The notes under the pieces are model-generated. The model did not search any database, had not been told where the DNA came from, and was given only the letters and a program-made list of their open reading frames with translations. Shown piece after piece: positions 1 through 8,791 of a stretch of DNA of 64,000 nt (the stretch's first letter is position 1; each line of letters opens with the position of its first letter). Position numbers and translations under genes: made by a program. Location of the stretch: the NCBI RefSeq assembly GCF_036346875.1, contig NZ_CP107852.1, forward strand, positions 3,224,001 through 3,288,000, in the 5' to 3' direction. The stretch comes from Nocardia sp. NBC_00508. GTDB taxonomy: Bacteria; Actinomycetota; Actinomycetes; Mycobacteriales; Mycobacteriaceae.

Positions 1-1716
1 ATGCTGAACGAGGTGCGTCGCCTGGCGGAGGGCCCGCTCGGTGAATCGTTCGCCGACGCCGACCGCAACCCGCCGGTCTTCGACCCCGCGACCCACACGG
101 TCACGCTGCCCGAATCCTTCAAGAAGAGCTACCGCACCCTCCAGGATGGCGGCTGGGACAAGCTGGGCATCACCGAGGAGCTCGGCGGCCTGCCGATCCC
201 GCGCGCGGCCTACTGGGCCATTGCGGAGCTGCTTCTGGGTGCGCAGCCGGCCGCGTTCATGTACGCCGCCGGCCCGGGCTTCGCGAACATCTTCTACAAC
301 AACGCCACCGAAGAGCAGAAGGGCTGGGCGAAGATCGCCGCCGACCAGGGCTGGGGCGCCACCATGGTGCTGACCGAGCCCGATGCCGGTTCCGACGTGG
401 GCGCCGGCCGCACCAAGGCGATCCAGCAGGAGGACGGCTCCTGGCACATCGAGGGCGTGAAGCGCTTCATCACCTCCGCCGACTCCGACGACCTGTTCCC
501 GAACATCATGCACCTGGTGCTGGCCCGCCCCGAGGGCGCGGGAGCCGGCACCAAGGGCCTGTCGCTGTTCTTCGTGCCGAAGTTCCACTTCGACCACCAG
601 ACCGGCGAACTGGGCGAGCGCAACGGCGCCTTCGTCACCAACGTCGAGCACAAGATGGGCCTGAAGGTCTCGTCCACCTGTGAGGTCACCTTCGGCGGGC
701 ACGGCATCCCGGCCAAGGGCTGGCTGGTGGGCGAGGTGCACAATGGCATCGCGCAGATGTTCGACGTCATCGAGCACGCTCGCATGATGGTGGGCACCAA
801 GGCCATCGCGACCCTGTCGACCGGCTACCTGAACGCCCGCGACTACGCCAAGGAGCGGGTCCAGGGCGCGGATCTGACCCGGATGACGGACAAGGCCGCG
901 CCGCGCGTGACCATCACCCACCACCCGGACGTGCGGCGCTCGCTGGCCACCCAGAAGGCGTACGCCGAGGGTTTGCGCGCGGTCTACCTCTACACCGCGG
1001 CGCACCAGAATGCCGATGTGGCACAGCTGGTTTCCGGTGCGGACGCCGACCTGGCCGCCCGCGTCAATGACCTGCTGCTGCCGATCGTCAAGGGTGTCGG
1101 TTCGGAGCGGGCCTACCAGTACCTCACCGAGTCGCTGCAGACCCTGGGTGGTTCCGGCTTCCTGCAGGACTACCCGATCGAGCAGTACATCCGGGACGCG
1201 AAGATCGACTCGCTGTACGAGGGCACCACCGCCATCCAGGCGCAGGACTTCTTCTTCCGCAAGATCGCCCGCGACCGCGGCGTCGCGCTGGCCCACGTGG
1301 CCGGCCAGGTGCAGAAGTTCATCGAGTCCGAGGCGGGCAACGGCCGCCTCAAGGGCGAGCGCAAGCTGCTGGCCACCGCGCTGGAGGACGTGCAGGCCAT
1401 GGCCGCCACGCTCACCGGCCACCTGATGGGCGCCCAGGAGCAGCCGAGCGAGCTGTACAAGGTCGGCCTGGGTTCGGTGCGCTTCCTGCTCTCGGTCGGC
1501 GACCTGCTCGTCGGCTGGCAGCTGCTGCGTCAGGCCGAGATCGCCATCGCCGCGCTCGACAACGGCGCGACCGGCGCCGACCAGGCGTTCTACCAGGGCA
1601 AGATCGCCGTCGCGCAGTTCTTCGCGCGCAACATCCTGCCGGAGCTGACCGCCACCCGCGCCGTGCTGGCCACCCTGGACAACGACCTCATGGAGCTGGA
1701 CGAAGCCGCCTTCTGA
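1..1716 (+). CDS. fadE5: Acyl-CoA dehydrogenase FadE5 (5' end cut by window)
   Basis: FAD-dependent acyl-CoA dehydrogenase of beta-oxidation. The 571 visible residues follow M. tuberculosis FadE5 (about 611 aa) closely from roughly its residue 41, so the first ATG is probably an internal Met and about 40 codons lie before the window. Visible landmarks are the [11 protein letters not shown] flavin/substrate-binding stretch, [13 protein letters not shown], and the C-terminal [16 protein letters not shown] segment with an extra C-terminal helical domain typical of long FadE5-type enzymes. FadE5 acts with FadA2, FabG4 and HtdX in mycobacteria; here fadA2 lies 5.5 kb downstream rather than next door. 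A strong hairpin terminator follows at 1807. Confidence 0.95.
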   Translation: MLNEVRRLAEGPLGESFADADRNPPVFDPATHTVTLPESFKKSYRTLQDGGWDKLGITEELGGLPIPRAAYWAIAELLLGAQPAAFMYAAGPGFANIFYNNATEEQKGWAKIAADQGWGATMVLTEPDAGSDVGAGRTKAIQQEDGSWHIEGVKRFITSADSDDLFPNIMHLVLARPEGAGAGTKGLSLFFVPKFHFDHQTGELGERNGAFVTNVEHKMGLKVSSTCEVTFGGHGIPAKGWLVGEVHNGIAQMFDVIEHARMMVGTKAIATLSTGYLNARDYAKERVQGADLTRMTDKAAPRVTITHHPDVRRSLATQKAYAEGLRAVYLYTAAHQNADVAQLVSGADADLAARVNDLLLPIVKGVGSERAYQYLTESLQTLGGSGFLQDYPIEQYIRDAKIDSLYEGTTAIQAQDFFFRKIARDRGVALAHVAGQVQKFIESEAGNGRLKGERKLLATALEDVQAMAATLTGHLMGAQEQPSELYKVGLGSVRFLLSVGDLLVGWQLLRQAEIAIAALDNGATGADQAFYQGKIAVAQFFARNILPELTATRAVLATLDNDLMELDEAAF

Positions 1717-1724
1717 TTCAACTC

Positions 1725-1803
1725 GCACACCGCATAAAAGGCGCAGCCGGGTGTAGCCCGTCCGAAGACTGCGCCGGGCCGAGCGAAGGCGAGGCAGCCG
1801 CAC
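1725..1803 (-). repeat. Dispersed intergenic repeat, copy 1
   Basis: Read on the minus strand, this 79-nt stretch matches 13190-13268 without gaps. The first 33 nt (1771-1803) are identical to the reverse complement of 13190-13222, and similarity continues at about two thirds identity over the rest. Both copies can be read in one frame as CGCLAFARPGA, which explains similar spurious short ORFs in the two places. A diverged third copy lies near 53885-53950. Confidence 0.8.
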
Positions 1804-1806
1804 ACG

Positions 1807-1836
1807 ACGGCCCGGAGATCATCTCCGGGCCGTTTG
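1807..1836 (+). terminator. Rho-independent terminator of fadE5
   Basis: A near-perfect GC-rich inverted repeat, CGGCCCGGAGAT then C then its complement, spans 1808-1832 and is followed by TTTGT. It lies 90 nt after the fadE5 stop and ends transcription before the XRE gene. Confidence 0.8.
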
Positions 1837-1978
1837 TCGTCTAGGTTGTCGATTCGTGACGTCCGATCACGGCTCCGTGCCGATGCTCTCCGGTAGATTG
1901 CGTGCTCCCGGGAGGCGGCAGGAACCTCCCGATTCACATAGTTCGGCACGGAAAGTGCCGGCAGAGGTGCCCGAGGTG

Positions 1979-2728
1979 ATGCGCAACGCGACTGGGATCG
2001 GCGCTTACTTGCGCGAACGACGACTCGCCGCTGGATTGACGGCCACCCACCTGGCCGAACGCGCCGGACTCGCCGAGCCGGTGCTGGACCAGGTCGAAAC
2101 GGGCGCGGTCACGCCGAGTTACCCGCTGCTCGAGCAGCTGTTCGACGCGCTCGAAGTGCCGACCTGGTACCGCAGGCACATCGTCGTGCTGACCTTGCCG
2201 AACTTCTTCGAAGCCGCCTACGGACCAGGACCCGAGGTGCCGACCCCCGACGACCGGGCCGACCTGCACAGCCTTCCCGATCCAGCCTGCTATCAGCGGA
2301 TGCCGACGCAGGATCTGGTGGCCGCGAACTCCGCCTTCGAGCGGACTTTTCCGGGAGCCGTCGCGCGATCCACCATGCTGGAGTGGATGTTTCTGGACTC
2401 GGCCGCCAAACGGGTGATGGTGGACTGGGCCGTCGAGGCGCAACTTCTGGTCGACGCCTTCCGCATCCTGTCCCCCCTCGCGCTGCGCGAGCGCGTCGAG
2501 GAGATCGCCGAGCGCTGCCGCCGCTCCCCCGATTGGGACCGCATGTGGACCACCGAGGTTCGCTCCGCGGACATCCCGCGCAGCAGAGTTCAGATACGCG
2601 ACCTCGCCACGCGCCGGGTCCGCACGATGAGCATGCGGGTGTACAGCCCCGAGCTGCCGCAACGGCCATGGTGGCTCTACCGGCTGGTGCCGATCGAACG
2701 AACGCGTGGCGCGTACGCGCCGAGGTAG
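1979..2728 (+). CDS. XRE-family regulator with MmyB-like ligand-binding domain
   Basis: DNA-binding regulator of about 249 aa. Residues 5-60 form an XRE helix-turn-helix (GAYLRERRLAAGLTATHLAERAGL, VETGAVTPSYPLLEQLFDAL). The rest resembles the MmyB/PAS-like ligand-binding domain common in actinobacterial regulators (CYQRMPTQDLVAANSAFER, EWMFLDSAAKRVMVDW). The start is taken at the ATG at 1979; a GTG immediately before it (1976) is equally possible. The reading frame is open further upstream, but that part translates the intergenic repeat and shows no homology. The ligand and targets are unknown. The gene stops 68 nt before the secreted DUF4185 gene, so it could control that gene. Confidence 0.8.
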   Translation: MRNATGIGAYLRERRLAAGLTATHLAERAGLAEPVLDQVETGAVTPSYPLLEQLFDALEVPTWYRRHIVVLTLPNFFEAAYGPGPEVPTPDDRADLHSLPDPACYQRMPTQDLVAANSAFERTFPGAVARSTMLEWMFLDSAAKRVMVDWAVEAQLLVDAFRILSPLALRERVEEIAERCRRSPDWDRMWTTEVRSADIPRSRVQIRDLATRRVRTMSMRVYSPELPQRPWWLYRLVPIERTRGAYAPR

Positions 2729-2796
2729 GCGACATCCTGGCGTCGAACAGGCACAATGAGCCAGCAGACTGCGTCCCACGAGAAGGGAATTGCCGG

Positions 2797-3882
2797 ATGA
2801 CTCGATCGCTGTCCGCACTTGTCGGCGCCGGTGCGCTCGCCGCGGTCCTCTCGCTCGCCGCCGCCGCGCCGGTCGGAGCCGACCCCAACAACGTGATACC
2901 GATCCCAGCCCTCAACGGCATCCACGGACTGCCGAACCTGCCCGGCCCGACCAAGGCCGTGTTCCAGGTGACCGGCATGGACAGCCCGAACCGCACCGAG
3001 AATGTCAACGTGCTCGGCACCGACCTCGGGATCATGTGGGACGACGGCCATGGCCGGATGATCACCGCCTTCGGCGACAGCGCGGGGCTCGGCATCCCCA
3101 ACCTGCTTGCGGGCAGCATGTGGGCCTGGACCAGCAACGTGCTCTTCCGCAGCTCGACACACGACCCGGCCAACGGCATCCTCTTCGAGGACGTGGTGCC
3201 GAATCCGTTGCCGAGCCCGAAGATTCCCGGCATCGAGATCAGTTTGATCCCCACGGCGGGCATCTCGGTGGGCGGTGTGCAGTACATGAGCCTGATGTCG
3301 GTCCGCGAATGGGGCGACCATGGCAAGTGGCACACCAACTTCTCCACGCTGGCCGCCTCGAATGACCGCGGCACCACCTGGACGCCGCTCACCCACACTC
3401 GCCGCGCCAACGTCGACGGCCACGAGAACTTCCAGCAGAACGCCTTCCTGAAGGCGGGCGGCTACATATACCGCTACGGCACTCCCTCCGGCCGCAACAG
3501 CCCCGGATTCGTCTCCCGCGCAAAAGAATCCGATATCGCCAACATCGACGCCTACGAATACTGGGACGGCAGAGAGTGGAAGCCCACCGACGCCAAAACC
3601 GCGGCGCCGATCGTCGGCGGTGTGGCCGAACTATCGGTGATGTGGAACGACCACCTCGGCCGGTTCGTCATGCTCACCACCGATCCGTTCAACAGTGTCG
3701 TCATGCGTACCGCGTCCGCCCCCGAAGGGCCGTGGAGCGAACCCCGGGTACTGATCGAAGCCCACGCCCTGCCCACCGCCTACGCCCCGATGATCTTCCC
3801 GTACCAAACCGGCAGTGATCTCTACTTCCTGGTCACCCAGCACACCCAGTACAACGTGCTGCTGATGCGAACGCCGCTGTGA
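2797..3882 (+). CDS. Secreted DUF4185 protein, GH183-like putative endo-D-arabinanase
   Basis: A 361-aa exported protein. Residues 1-29 are a Sec-type signal peptide (MTRSLSALVGAGALAAVLSL, then an AxA-like site before DPNN). The mature part is a DUF4185 beta-propeller-like domain, with motifs such as GDSAG, WAWTSNVLFRSS and AELSVMWNDHLGRFVML. Members of DUF4185 have been shown to cleave mycobacterial D-arabinan and form glycoside hydrolase family GH183. A role in remodelling the organism's own arabinogalactan or lipoarabinomannan is therefore likely but not proved here. The start is the ATG at 2797, preceded by AGAAGGGAA. The frame is open much further upstream, but that part overlaps the XRE gene and lacks homology. 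It converges on the vanW gene. Confidence 0.85.
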   Translation: MTRSLSALVGAGALAAVLSLAAAAPVGADPNNVIPIPALNGIHGLPNLPGPTKAVFQVTGMDSPNRTENVNVLGTDLGIMWDDGHGRMITAFGDSAGLGIPNLLAGSMWAWTSNVLFRSSTHDPANGILFEDVVPNPLPSPKIPGIEISLIPTAGISVGGVQYMSLMSVREWGDHGKWHTNFSTLAASNDRGTTWTPLTHTRRANVDGHENFQQNAFLKAGGYIYRYGTPSGRNSPGFVSRAKESDIANIDAYEYWDGREWKPTDAKTAAPIVGGVAELSVMWNDHLGRFVMLTTDPFNSVVMRTASAPEGPWSEPRVLIEAHALPTAYAPMIFPYQTGSDLYFLVTQHTQYNVLLMRTPL

Positions 3883-3945
3883 AGCGCGAATTGCCACAGG
3901 TTCGAGCGACGAGCCCTGCCGACGCACACCCTTCAGCGGACTCGC

Positions 3946-5844
3946 TCACTCGCACTTCACGACCGGAATCGGGTCGTACTTCACCGTCCGCGTCGTACGG
4001 GAGACTTCGCGTCCGGTTTTGCGGTCGGTGATAACGCGGGTGTCGGTGATGGTGAAGCCGGGGGCGCCTTCGGAGGCGATGCAGTCCTTGCCCTTGGGCA
4101 AGGTGATGGTCTTGGGTTCGGTCGGTTTGGTCTTCTCGCCGGTGACGGATTCGACGTCCACCGACTTGGTGCCCCACAACCGGACGGTCACCTCCGAGTC
4201 GGTGACGAAAGCTTCGACGTAAACGCCGGTTTGGCTGTTGTTGCGGAATCTCAGGTCGATCGCGCCGTCGAAGACGGTTGCCTCGCGGGCGGCCGGGTAG
4301 CGGGAGATGTAGTAGCTGTGCTCGGTGTGGCCCGCGTCCTCCATACCGGCGAAGTACGCCGCGTTGTAGAGCGTGGTGGCGAACTGGCTGATGCCGCCGC
4401 CGACCGCGGTGCTCGGTCGGCCGTGGTCGATGATGCCGGACTCGACGTATCCTTCCGCGGTACCGCGCGGGCCGGTGAATTCGTTGAGCGAGAACGTTTC
4501 TCCCGGCTTCACGATCGCACCGTTGACCTTCCTGGCCACGGTGCGGATATTGACACCGGACGGTCCGCTGAATCCGCTGGTGGTGAACGAACCAACGGAC
4601 TCGATGATGCCGAGGCCTTGTGCCGCCTCGGTGGTCACTTTCGGTTCGATTCGCTCGTAGACCGCCTGCCCGGTCCGCTCGCCGGGGGCGACCAGCAGCG
4701 CGCTGAACTGTTCGAAGGTCTTCGGCCAGTTGATCTTGTCGCCGATCACCGCTGGAACGACCGCCGGTCTACCGCCCGACAGCGCGAAGGTGGCGTCCTT
4801 CGGTTCGACTTCCGAAGGCGCGAGCTGCGGTGCGAGCAGGCCGATCGCGGCGTCCTGGTTCACCGACACCGCGAGACCGCCCTGTCCGTCCGGCGCGAAG
4901 GTCAGCACGGACGCGATCTGCTCCGGCTCGAGCTCGGCGCCCGCGCCCTTGCCCGCGAACGTGATCGGCGCCTGCACGGCGGGCTGCGCGATCTCGCGCA
5001 AAGCCTTGTCCACCGCGTCCGGGCGCACGCTCTGCGGCGCGGGAACGACCGGAAGATCCAGCGCCGCACCGGCGATCCAGTTGTCGACCAATTCCGCACG
5101 CGCGGAGGCGGCGTCGAGCACCCGGCCCGGAACCGGCGGTACGGCAACAGGTCTGGCCTTGTCGAAGGTGATGGTGCCCTCGACCGTGGGGCGGTCGTGC
5201 ACCCGCAGGTCGGACAATTGACGGTCCAGTGCCGGTTCGTCCACCGCGCTGACGATCGCGACGTCGCGGGTGGTGAACACGGAGGCGAGCCGGGTGAACG
5301 GGTTGAGCGGCTGCGAGCCGATCCGCGTCCAGGTGGCGTTCCAGTCCACGGAGAGCCCGGCCGAACTCGGCACGATGCCGGTCTGCACGTCACCGATGCG
5401 CAGCGGTAGTTCCCGGCTCGCTCTCGGCTCGAGTTCGGCCCGCAGGGCGGTATCGGCCGCGGACTTGTCCATGCCGCCGATGTCGACGCCCGCGACGACG
5501 GTGCCGCGGGGCACGTCACCCGAGGACAGCACCCAGTCCACCGCGTATCCGAGACCCGCGATCGCGAGCACCGCGCCGGCCGCGATGCCCACACGGCGCA
5601 CCATGGCGACAGCCGGGCGCTTCGGCGGCGGGTCGGAGATCGGACGGCGCCCGGGTGGCCGCCGCGGCGGCGGAGGCGACGGGCGCCGGGGGCCGGTATG
5701 CAGGGGCTGAGTGGGCAGCGCATCGCCGCGCCACCCGACCGATTGGTCTGATTCCTGGGGTCGGTCCGCCCCGAGGAGCTGGCGCCATCCGACATCGCCC
5801 CCCGCTTGGGGGCCGCGGTCTCCGGTGCTCGGCTGGCTCGTCAC
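3946..5844 (-). CDS. VanW-family membrane-anchored protein with peptidoglycan-binding-like repeats
   Basis: A 632-aa envelope protein. It has a Pro/Arg-rich cytoplasmic N-terminus (about residues 1-80), one transmembrane helix (about 82-106, VRRVGIAAGAVLAIAGLGYA), then two YoaR/PG_binding_4-like extracellular modules. A VanW domain follows at roughly 430-550 (VKPGETFSLNEFTGPR, GGGISQFATTLYNAAYFAG), and the tail is G5-like and beta-rich. VanW proteins occur with vancomycin-resistance loci but are widespread in actinobacteria and their biochemistry is unresolved. The start chosen is the GTG at 5844, because GGAGGA lies 6 nt upstream; an ATG at 5865 is the alternative. It diverges from gnd. Confidence 0.85.
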   Translation of the reverse strand: MTSQPSTGDRGPQAGGDVGWRQLLGADRPQESDQSVGWRGDALPTQPLHTGPRRPSPPPPRRPPGRRPISDPPPKRPAVAMVRRVGIAAGAVLAIAGLGYAVDWVLSSGDVPRGTVVAGVDIGGMDKSAADTALRAELEPRASRELPLRIGDVQTGIVPSSAGLSVDWNATWTRIGSQPLNPFTRLASVFTTRDVAIVSAVDEPALDRQLSDLRVHDRPTVEGTITFDKARPVAVPPVPGRVLDAASARAELVDNWIAGAALDLPVVPAPQSVRPDAVDKALREIAQPAVQAPITFAGKGAGAELEPEQIASVLTFAPDGQGGLAVSVNQDAAIGLLAPQLAPSEVEPKDATFALSGGRPAVVPAVIGDKINWPKTFEQFSALLVAPGERTGQAVYERIEPKVTTEAAQGLGIIESVGSFTTSGFSGPSGVNIRTVARKVNGAIVKPGETFSLNEFTGPRGTAEGYVESGIIDHGRPSTAVGGGISQFATTLYNAAYFAGMEDAGHTEHSYYISRYPAAREATVFDGAIDLRFRNNSQTGVYVEAFVTDSEVTVRLWGTKSVDVESVTGEKTKPTEPKTITLPKGKDCIASEGAPGFTITDTRVITDRKTGREVSRTTRTVKYDPIPVVKCE

Positions 5845-5994
5845 GAACCGTCCTCCACGTTCCATTGAATTGTGGACCCACACGATGCGAGTCCCCACCA
5901 ACGATAGTGGCCCTTACCGACGGGGTCGGCACAGCACGGATATGCAGCAAATCCCGTGCAAAGAACCGGGTACAGCACGTTCACGCAAAGAGGC

Positions 5995-6033
5995 CCGCGC
6001 AGTTGCCGGGTCGGGGGTCTGGCAACTGCGCGG
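5995..6033. promoter_or_regulatory. 13-bp perfect inverted repeat in the vanW-gnd divergent region
   Basis: The arms CCGCGCAGTTGCC (5995-6007) and its exact complement (6021-6033) flank a 13-nt loop, lying 130 nt before the gnd start and 150 nt before vanW. No T-run follows, so an operator or leader hairpin is as likely as a terminator. Confidence 0.5.
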
Positions 6034-6162
6034 AGCCGTCCTGTTTATCGGGGTATCGAAGGGGGCGTTACACGCGCCGGACAAACCGTGATCGAAAACA
6101 CGCGGGAGAATCGAGGAGGACGACCCCGCCGCAAGACTTCGCATATGAGGGAGATGGATGGC

Positions 6163-7191
6163 ATGCAGCTGGGAATGATCGGCCTCGGCCGGATGGGCGC
6201 CAACATCGTGCGTCGGATCGTCACGGACGGGCACACTGCCGTCGGGTACGAACGCCGTGCCCAGCACATCGACGAACTGCGCGCCGAGCTCGGGGACGGC
6301 TTCCAGGGCAGCACCGACCTCGCCGAGTTCGTGAGCATGCTGGAGACGCCGCGCGTGGTCTGGGTGATGATCCCCGCGGGCGCGACCGGCTCGGTGATCG
6401 ACCAGGTGGCCGAACTGCTCGAGCCGGGCGACATCGTCATCGACGGCGGCAACAGCCGCTACCACGAGGACATCGAGCGAGCCGAGCGGCTGCGGCCGAA
6501 AGGCATCCATTACCTGGACATCGGCACCTCGGGCGGAGTGTTCGGCCGGACCCGCGGGTTCTGCCTGATGATCGGCGGCGAGGCGGAGCAGGTGAAATAC
6601 CTGGATCCGCTGCTCAAATCCATCGCGCCGGGTCTGGAGGCGGCGGAGCGGACGCCCGGACGCTCCGGCGAGCCGTCCACCGCCGAGCTGGGTTATCTGC
6701 ACTGCGGACCGGCGGGCGCGGGGCACTTCGTGAAGATGGTGCACAACGGCATCGAGTACGGGGCCATGGCCGCCTACGCCGAAGGGTTGAATATCCTGCA
6801 CAAGGCCAACTACGGTGCCGAGCACGCGGGCGAGTTCTCCGCGGAGGAGACGCCGCTGGAGCACCCCGAGTACTACCGGTACAACATCGACGTGCCGGAG
6901 GTCACCGAGGTGTGGCGGCGCGGTTCGGTGGTCGCCTCCTGGCTGCTCGACCTCACGGCGGCCGCGCTGCACGCCGACCCGGACCTGGAGTCCTACAGCG
7001 GCCGGGTGTCCGATTCCGGCGAAGGGCGCTGGACGATCGATGCCGCCATCGATACCGGCGTGCCCGTGCCGGTGCTCGCGGCCGCCTTGTTCGCGCGGTT
7101 CTCCTCGCGGGGCGAGGCACTGTACGCGGACAAGATGCTCTCGGCGATGCGCGAGGCGTTCGGCGGGCACATCGAACTCCCCGGCAAGTAG
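6163..7191 (+). CDS. gnd: 6-phosphogluconate dehydrogenase, decarboxylating (short form)
   Basis: Oxidises and decarboxylates 6-phosphogluconate to ribulose 5-phosphate in the pentose phosphate pathway. The protein has 342 aa, the length of the short GndA/YqeC-type enzymes. The N-terminal Rossmann fold shows GMIGLGRMGANIVRR, the substrate region has IDGGNSRYHED, and the catalytic-lysine segment GHFVKMVHNGIEYG is intact. Three in-frame ATGs (6145, 6154, 6163) lie close together. The last is chosen because AGGGAG sits 9 nt upstream and because family members begin MQLGMIGLGRMG. It converges on fadA2 with a shared terminator between them. Confidence 0.93.
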   Translation: MQLGMIGLGRMGANIVRRIVTDGHTAVGYERRAQHIDELRAELGDGFQGSTDLAEFVSMLETPRVVWVMIPAGATGSVIDQVAELLEPGDIVIDGGNSRYHEDIERAERLRPKGIHYLDIGTSGGVFGRTRGFCLMIGGEAEQVKYLDPLLKSIAPGLEAAERTPGRSGEPSTAELGYLHCGPAGAGHFVKMVHNGIEYGAMAAYAEGLNILHKANYGAEHAGEFSAEETPLEHPEYYRYNIDVPEVTEVWRRGSVVASWLLDLTAAALHADPDLESYSGRVSDSGEGRWTIDAAIDTGVPVPVLAAALFARFSSRGEALYADKMLSAMREAFGGHIELPGK

Positions 7192-7193
7192 CC

Positions 7194-7240
7194 GCACAGC
7201 GACGGTGGCCCCTCCTGCGCGGTGGCCACCGTCGCTGTGC
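7194..7240. terminator. Bidirectional terminator between gnd and fadA2
   Basis: A 17-bp perfect stem: GCACAGCGACGGTGGCC (7194-7210) pairs with 7224-7240 across a 13-nt loop, between two converging genes. There is no long U-tract on either side, as is common in actinobacteria. Confidence 0.7.
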
Positions 7241-7259
7241 GCAAGTACTTCAGCGCGGG

Positions 7260-8582
7260 CTAGTACTCCAGGATGGCGACGACGCCCTGGCCGCCGGCGG
7301 CGCAGATGGAGATCAGCGCGCGGCCGGACCCCTTCTCCGCCAGCAGCTTCGCGGTGGAGGCGACGATGCGGCCGCCGGTCGCGGCGAACGGGTGCCCTGC
7401 GGCCAGCGACGAGCCGTTGACGTTGAGCTTGGCGCGATCGATCGAGCCGAGCGCACCGTCCAGGCCGAGGCGCTCCTTGCAGTAGGCGTCGGACTCCCAC
7501 GCGGCCAGGGTGGCCAGCACCACCGAGGCGAACGCCTCGTGGATCTCGTAGTAGTCGAAGTCCTGCAGGGTCAGGCCGTTGCGGGCGAGCAGGCGCGGCA
7601 CCGCGTAGGTGGGCGCCATCAGCAGGCCGTCGGGGCCGTGGATGTAGTCGACCGCGGCGACCTCGCTGTCCACCAGGTGGGCCAGTACCGGCAGGCTGCG
7701 CTCGGCGGCCCACTCCTCGCTGGCCAGCAGCACCGCGGAGGCGCCGTCGGTCAGCGGGGTGGAGTTGCCCGCCGTCATGGTCGCGTCGCCCGCCTTGACA
7801 CCGAAGACCGGCTTCAGGGTGGCCAGCTTCTCGACCGAGGAGTTCGGCCGCAGGTTGTCGTCACGAGTCAAGCCGAGGAACGGCGTGATCAGATCATCGA
7901 AGAAGCCGCGGTCGTAGGCGGCCGCCATGTTCTTGTGCGACAGGTAGGCCAGCTCGTCCTGCGCCTCGCGCGCGATGCCGAATTCCTTTGCGGTGATAGC
8001 GGCGTGCTCACCCATGGACAACCCGGTGCGCGGCTCGGCGTTGCGTGGGATCTCGATGCCGAGCATGCTCGGGCGCAACTGGCCGACCAGCTTGAGACGG
8101 TCGGTGTTGGTCTTGGCGCGGTTGGCGTCGAGCATCCACTCGCGCAAGCCTTCGCTGACGCCGATCGGCGCGTCGGAGGTGGTGTCGGTGCCGCCGCCGA
8201 CGCCTGCTTCGATGCGACCCGCGGCGATCGCGTCACCGACGGTGACGATCGCCTGGAGCCCGGTGCCGCAGGCCAGCTGCAGATCGTGCGCGGGGGTGTA
8301 GGGGCTGAGCTTGCTGCCGAGCACACTCTCCCGGATCAAGCCGTGCTCGCCGACCCGCTTCAGCACGGCGCCGCCGGCGACCATGCCGAGCCGCTCGCCT
8401 TGCAGGCCGAAACGGCTGACCAGGCCGTCCAGCGCGGTGGTGAACATGTCCTGGTTGGAGGCGTGTGCATACGCCTTGTCCGAGCGAGCGAACGGAATCC
8501 GGTTGCCACCCACGATCGCGACCGGGCGGGTGGTCTTACCGGTCTTGGCGGTGCTCTTCGCCGAACGGGCTTTGCTAGTCAC
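7260..8582 (-). CDS. fadA2: Acetyl-CoA C-acyltransferase FadA2 (thiolase)
   Basis: Thiolase of beta-oxidation, cleaving 3-ketoacyl-CoA. The 440-aa product equals M. tuberculosis FadA2 in length and closely follows its sequence (VGGNRIPFARSD, NSEPRTGLSMGEHAA-type region, SICAAGGQGV). The active-site Cys lies in DLQLACGTGLQA, His in LAAGHPFAATGG and the second Cys in SICAAGGQG. The GTG start at 8582 is preceded by GGAG at 6-nt spacing; the open frame upstream runs into the operator region and lacks homology. It diverges from fabG4-htdX across a 32-bp palindrome, so both transcription units are probably co-regulated. Confidence 0.95.
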   Translation of the reverse strand: MTSKARSAKSTAKTGKTTRPVAIVGGNRIPFARSDKAYAHASNQDMFTTALDGLVSRFGLQGERLGMVAGGAVLKRVGEHGLIRESVLGSKLSPYTPAHDLQLACGTGLQAIVTVGDAIAAGRIEAGVGGGTDTTSDAPIGVSEGLREWMLDANRAKTNTDRLKLVGQLRPSMLGIEIPRNAEPRTGLSMGEHAAITAKEFGIAREAQDELAYLSHKNMAAAYDRGFFDDLITPFLGLTRDDNLRPNSSVEKLATLKPVFGVKAGDATMTAGNSTPLTDGASAVLLASEEWAAERSLPVLAHLVDSEVAAVDYIHGPDGLLMAPTYAVPRLLARNGLTLQDFDYYEIHEAFASVVLATLAAWESDAYCKERLGLDGALGSIDRAKLNVNGSSLAAGHPFAATGGRIVASTAKLLAEKGSGRALISICAAGGQGVVAILEY

Positions 8583-8673
8583 TCGAGTCTCCAAGGTCTC
8601 GTGGATGGATGTCCCGGCGGCCCGGTTCGGCGCGGAGGCTTCCACGCAGATCGGCGCACCGTCGCGGTTGTTT

Positions 8674-8705
8674 ACATTGAACTTACTCTGGAGTAAGTTC
8701 AATGT
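8674..8705. promoter_or_regulatory. 32-bp palindromic operator, probable TetR site (fadA2/fabG4)
   Basis: The arm ACATTGAACTTACTC (8674-8688), the centre TG, and the exact complementary arm (8691-8705) form a 15-bp perfect palindrome in the divergent fadA2-fabG4 promoter region. The core GAACTTAC...TGGAGTAA recurs upstream of the tetR gene at 13130-13151. This is typical of TetR-family operators. Confidence 0.8.
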
Positions 8706-8791
8706 CGATACGTACCCCGCAAAAGTGCGCTAGCAGACCACGTCGGGGCGACCTCCAACCCGAGAGACAGAACTCAGAAAAGGTAGGAATA

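Noticed and set aside
2383..2796. N-terminal extension of the DUF4185 protein
   Set aside because: The frame is open but overlaps the XRE gene, and a clear signal peptide and ribosome site mark the ATG at 2797 as the start.
5655..8696. Very long open frame on the plus strand (over 1000 codons)
   Set aside because: It lies across vanW, gnd and fadA2 in other frames and is Arg/Gly/Ala-rich, the usual shadow of high-GC coding DNA.
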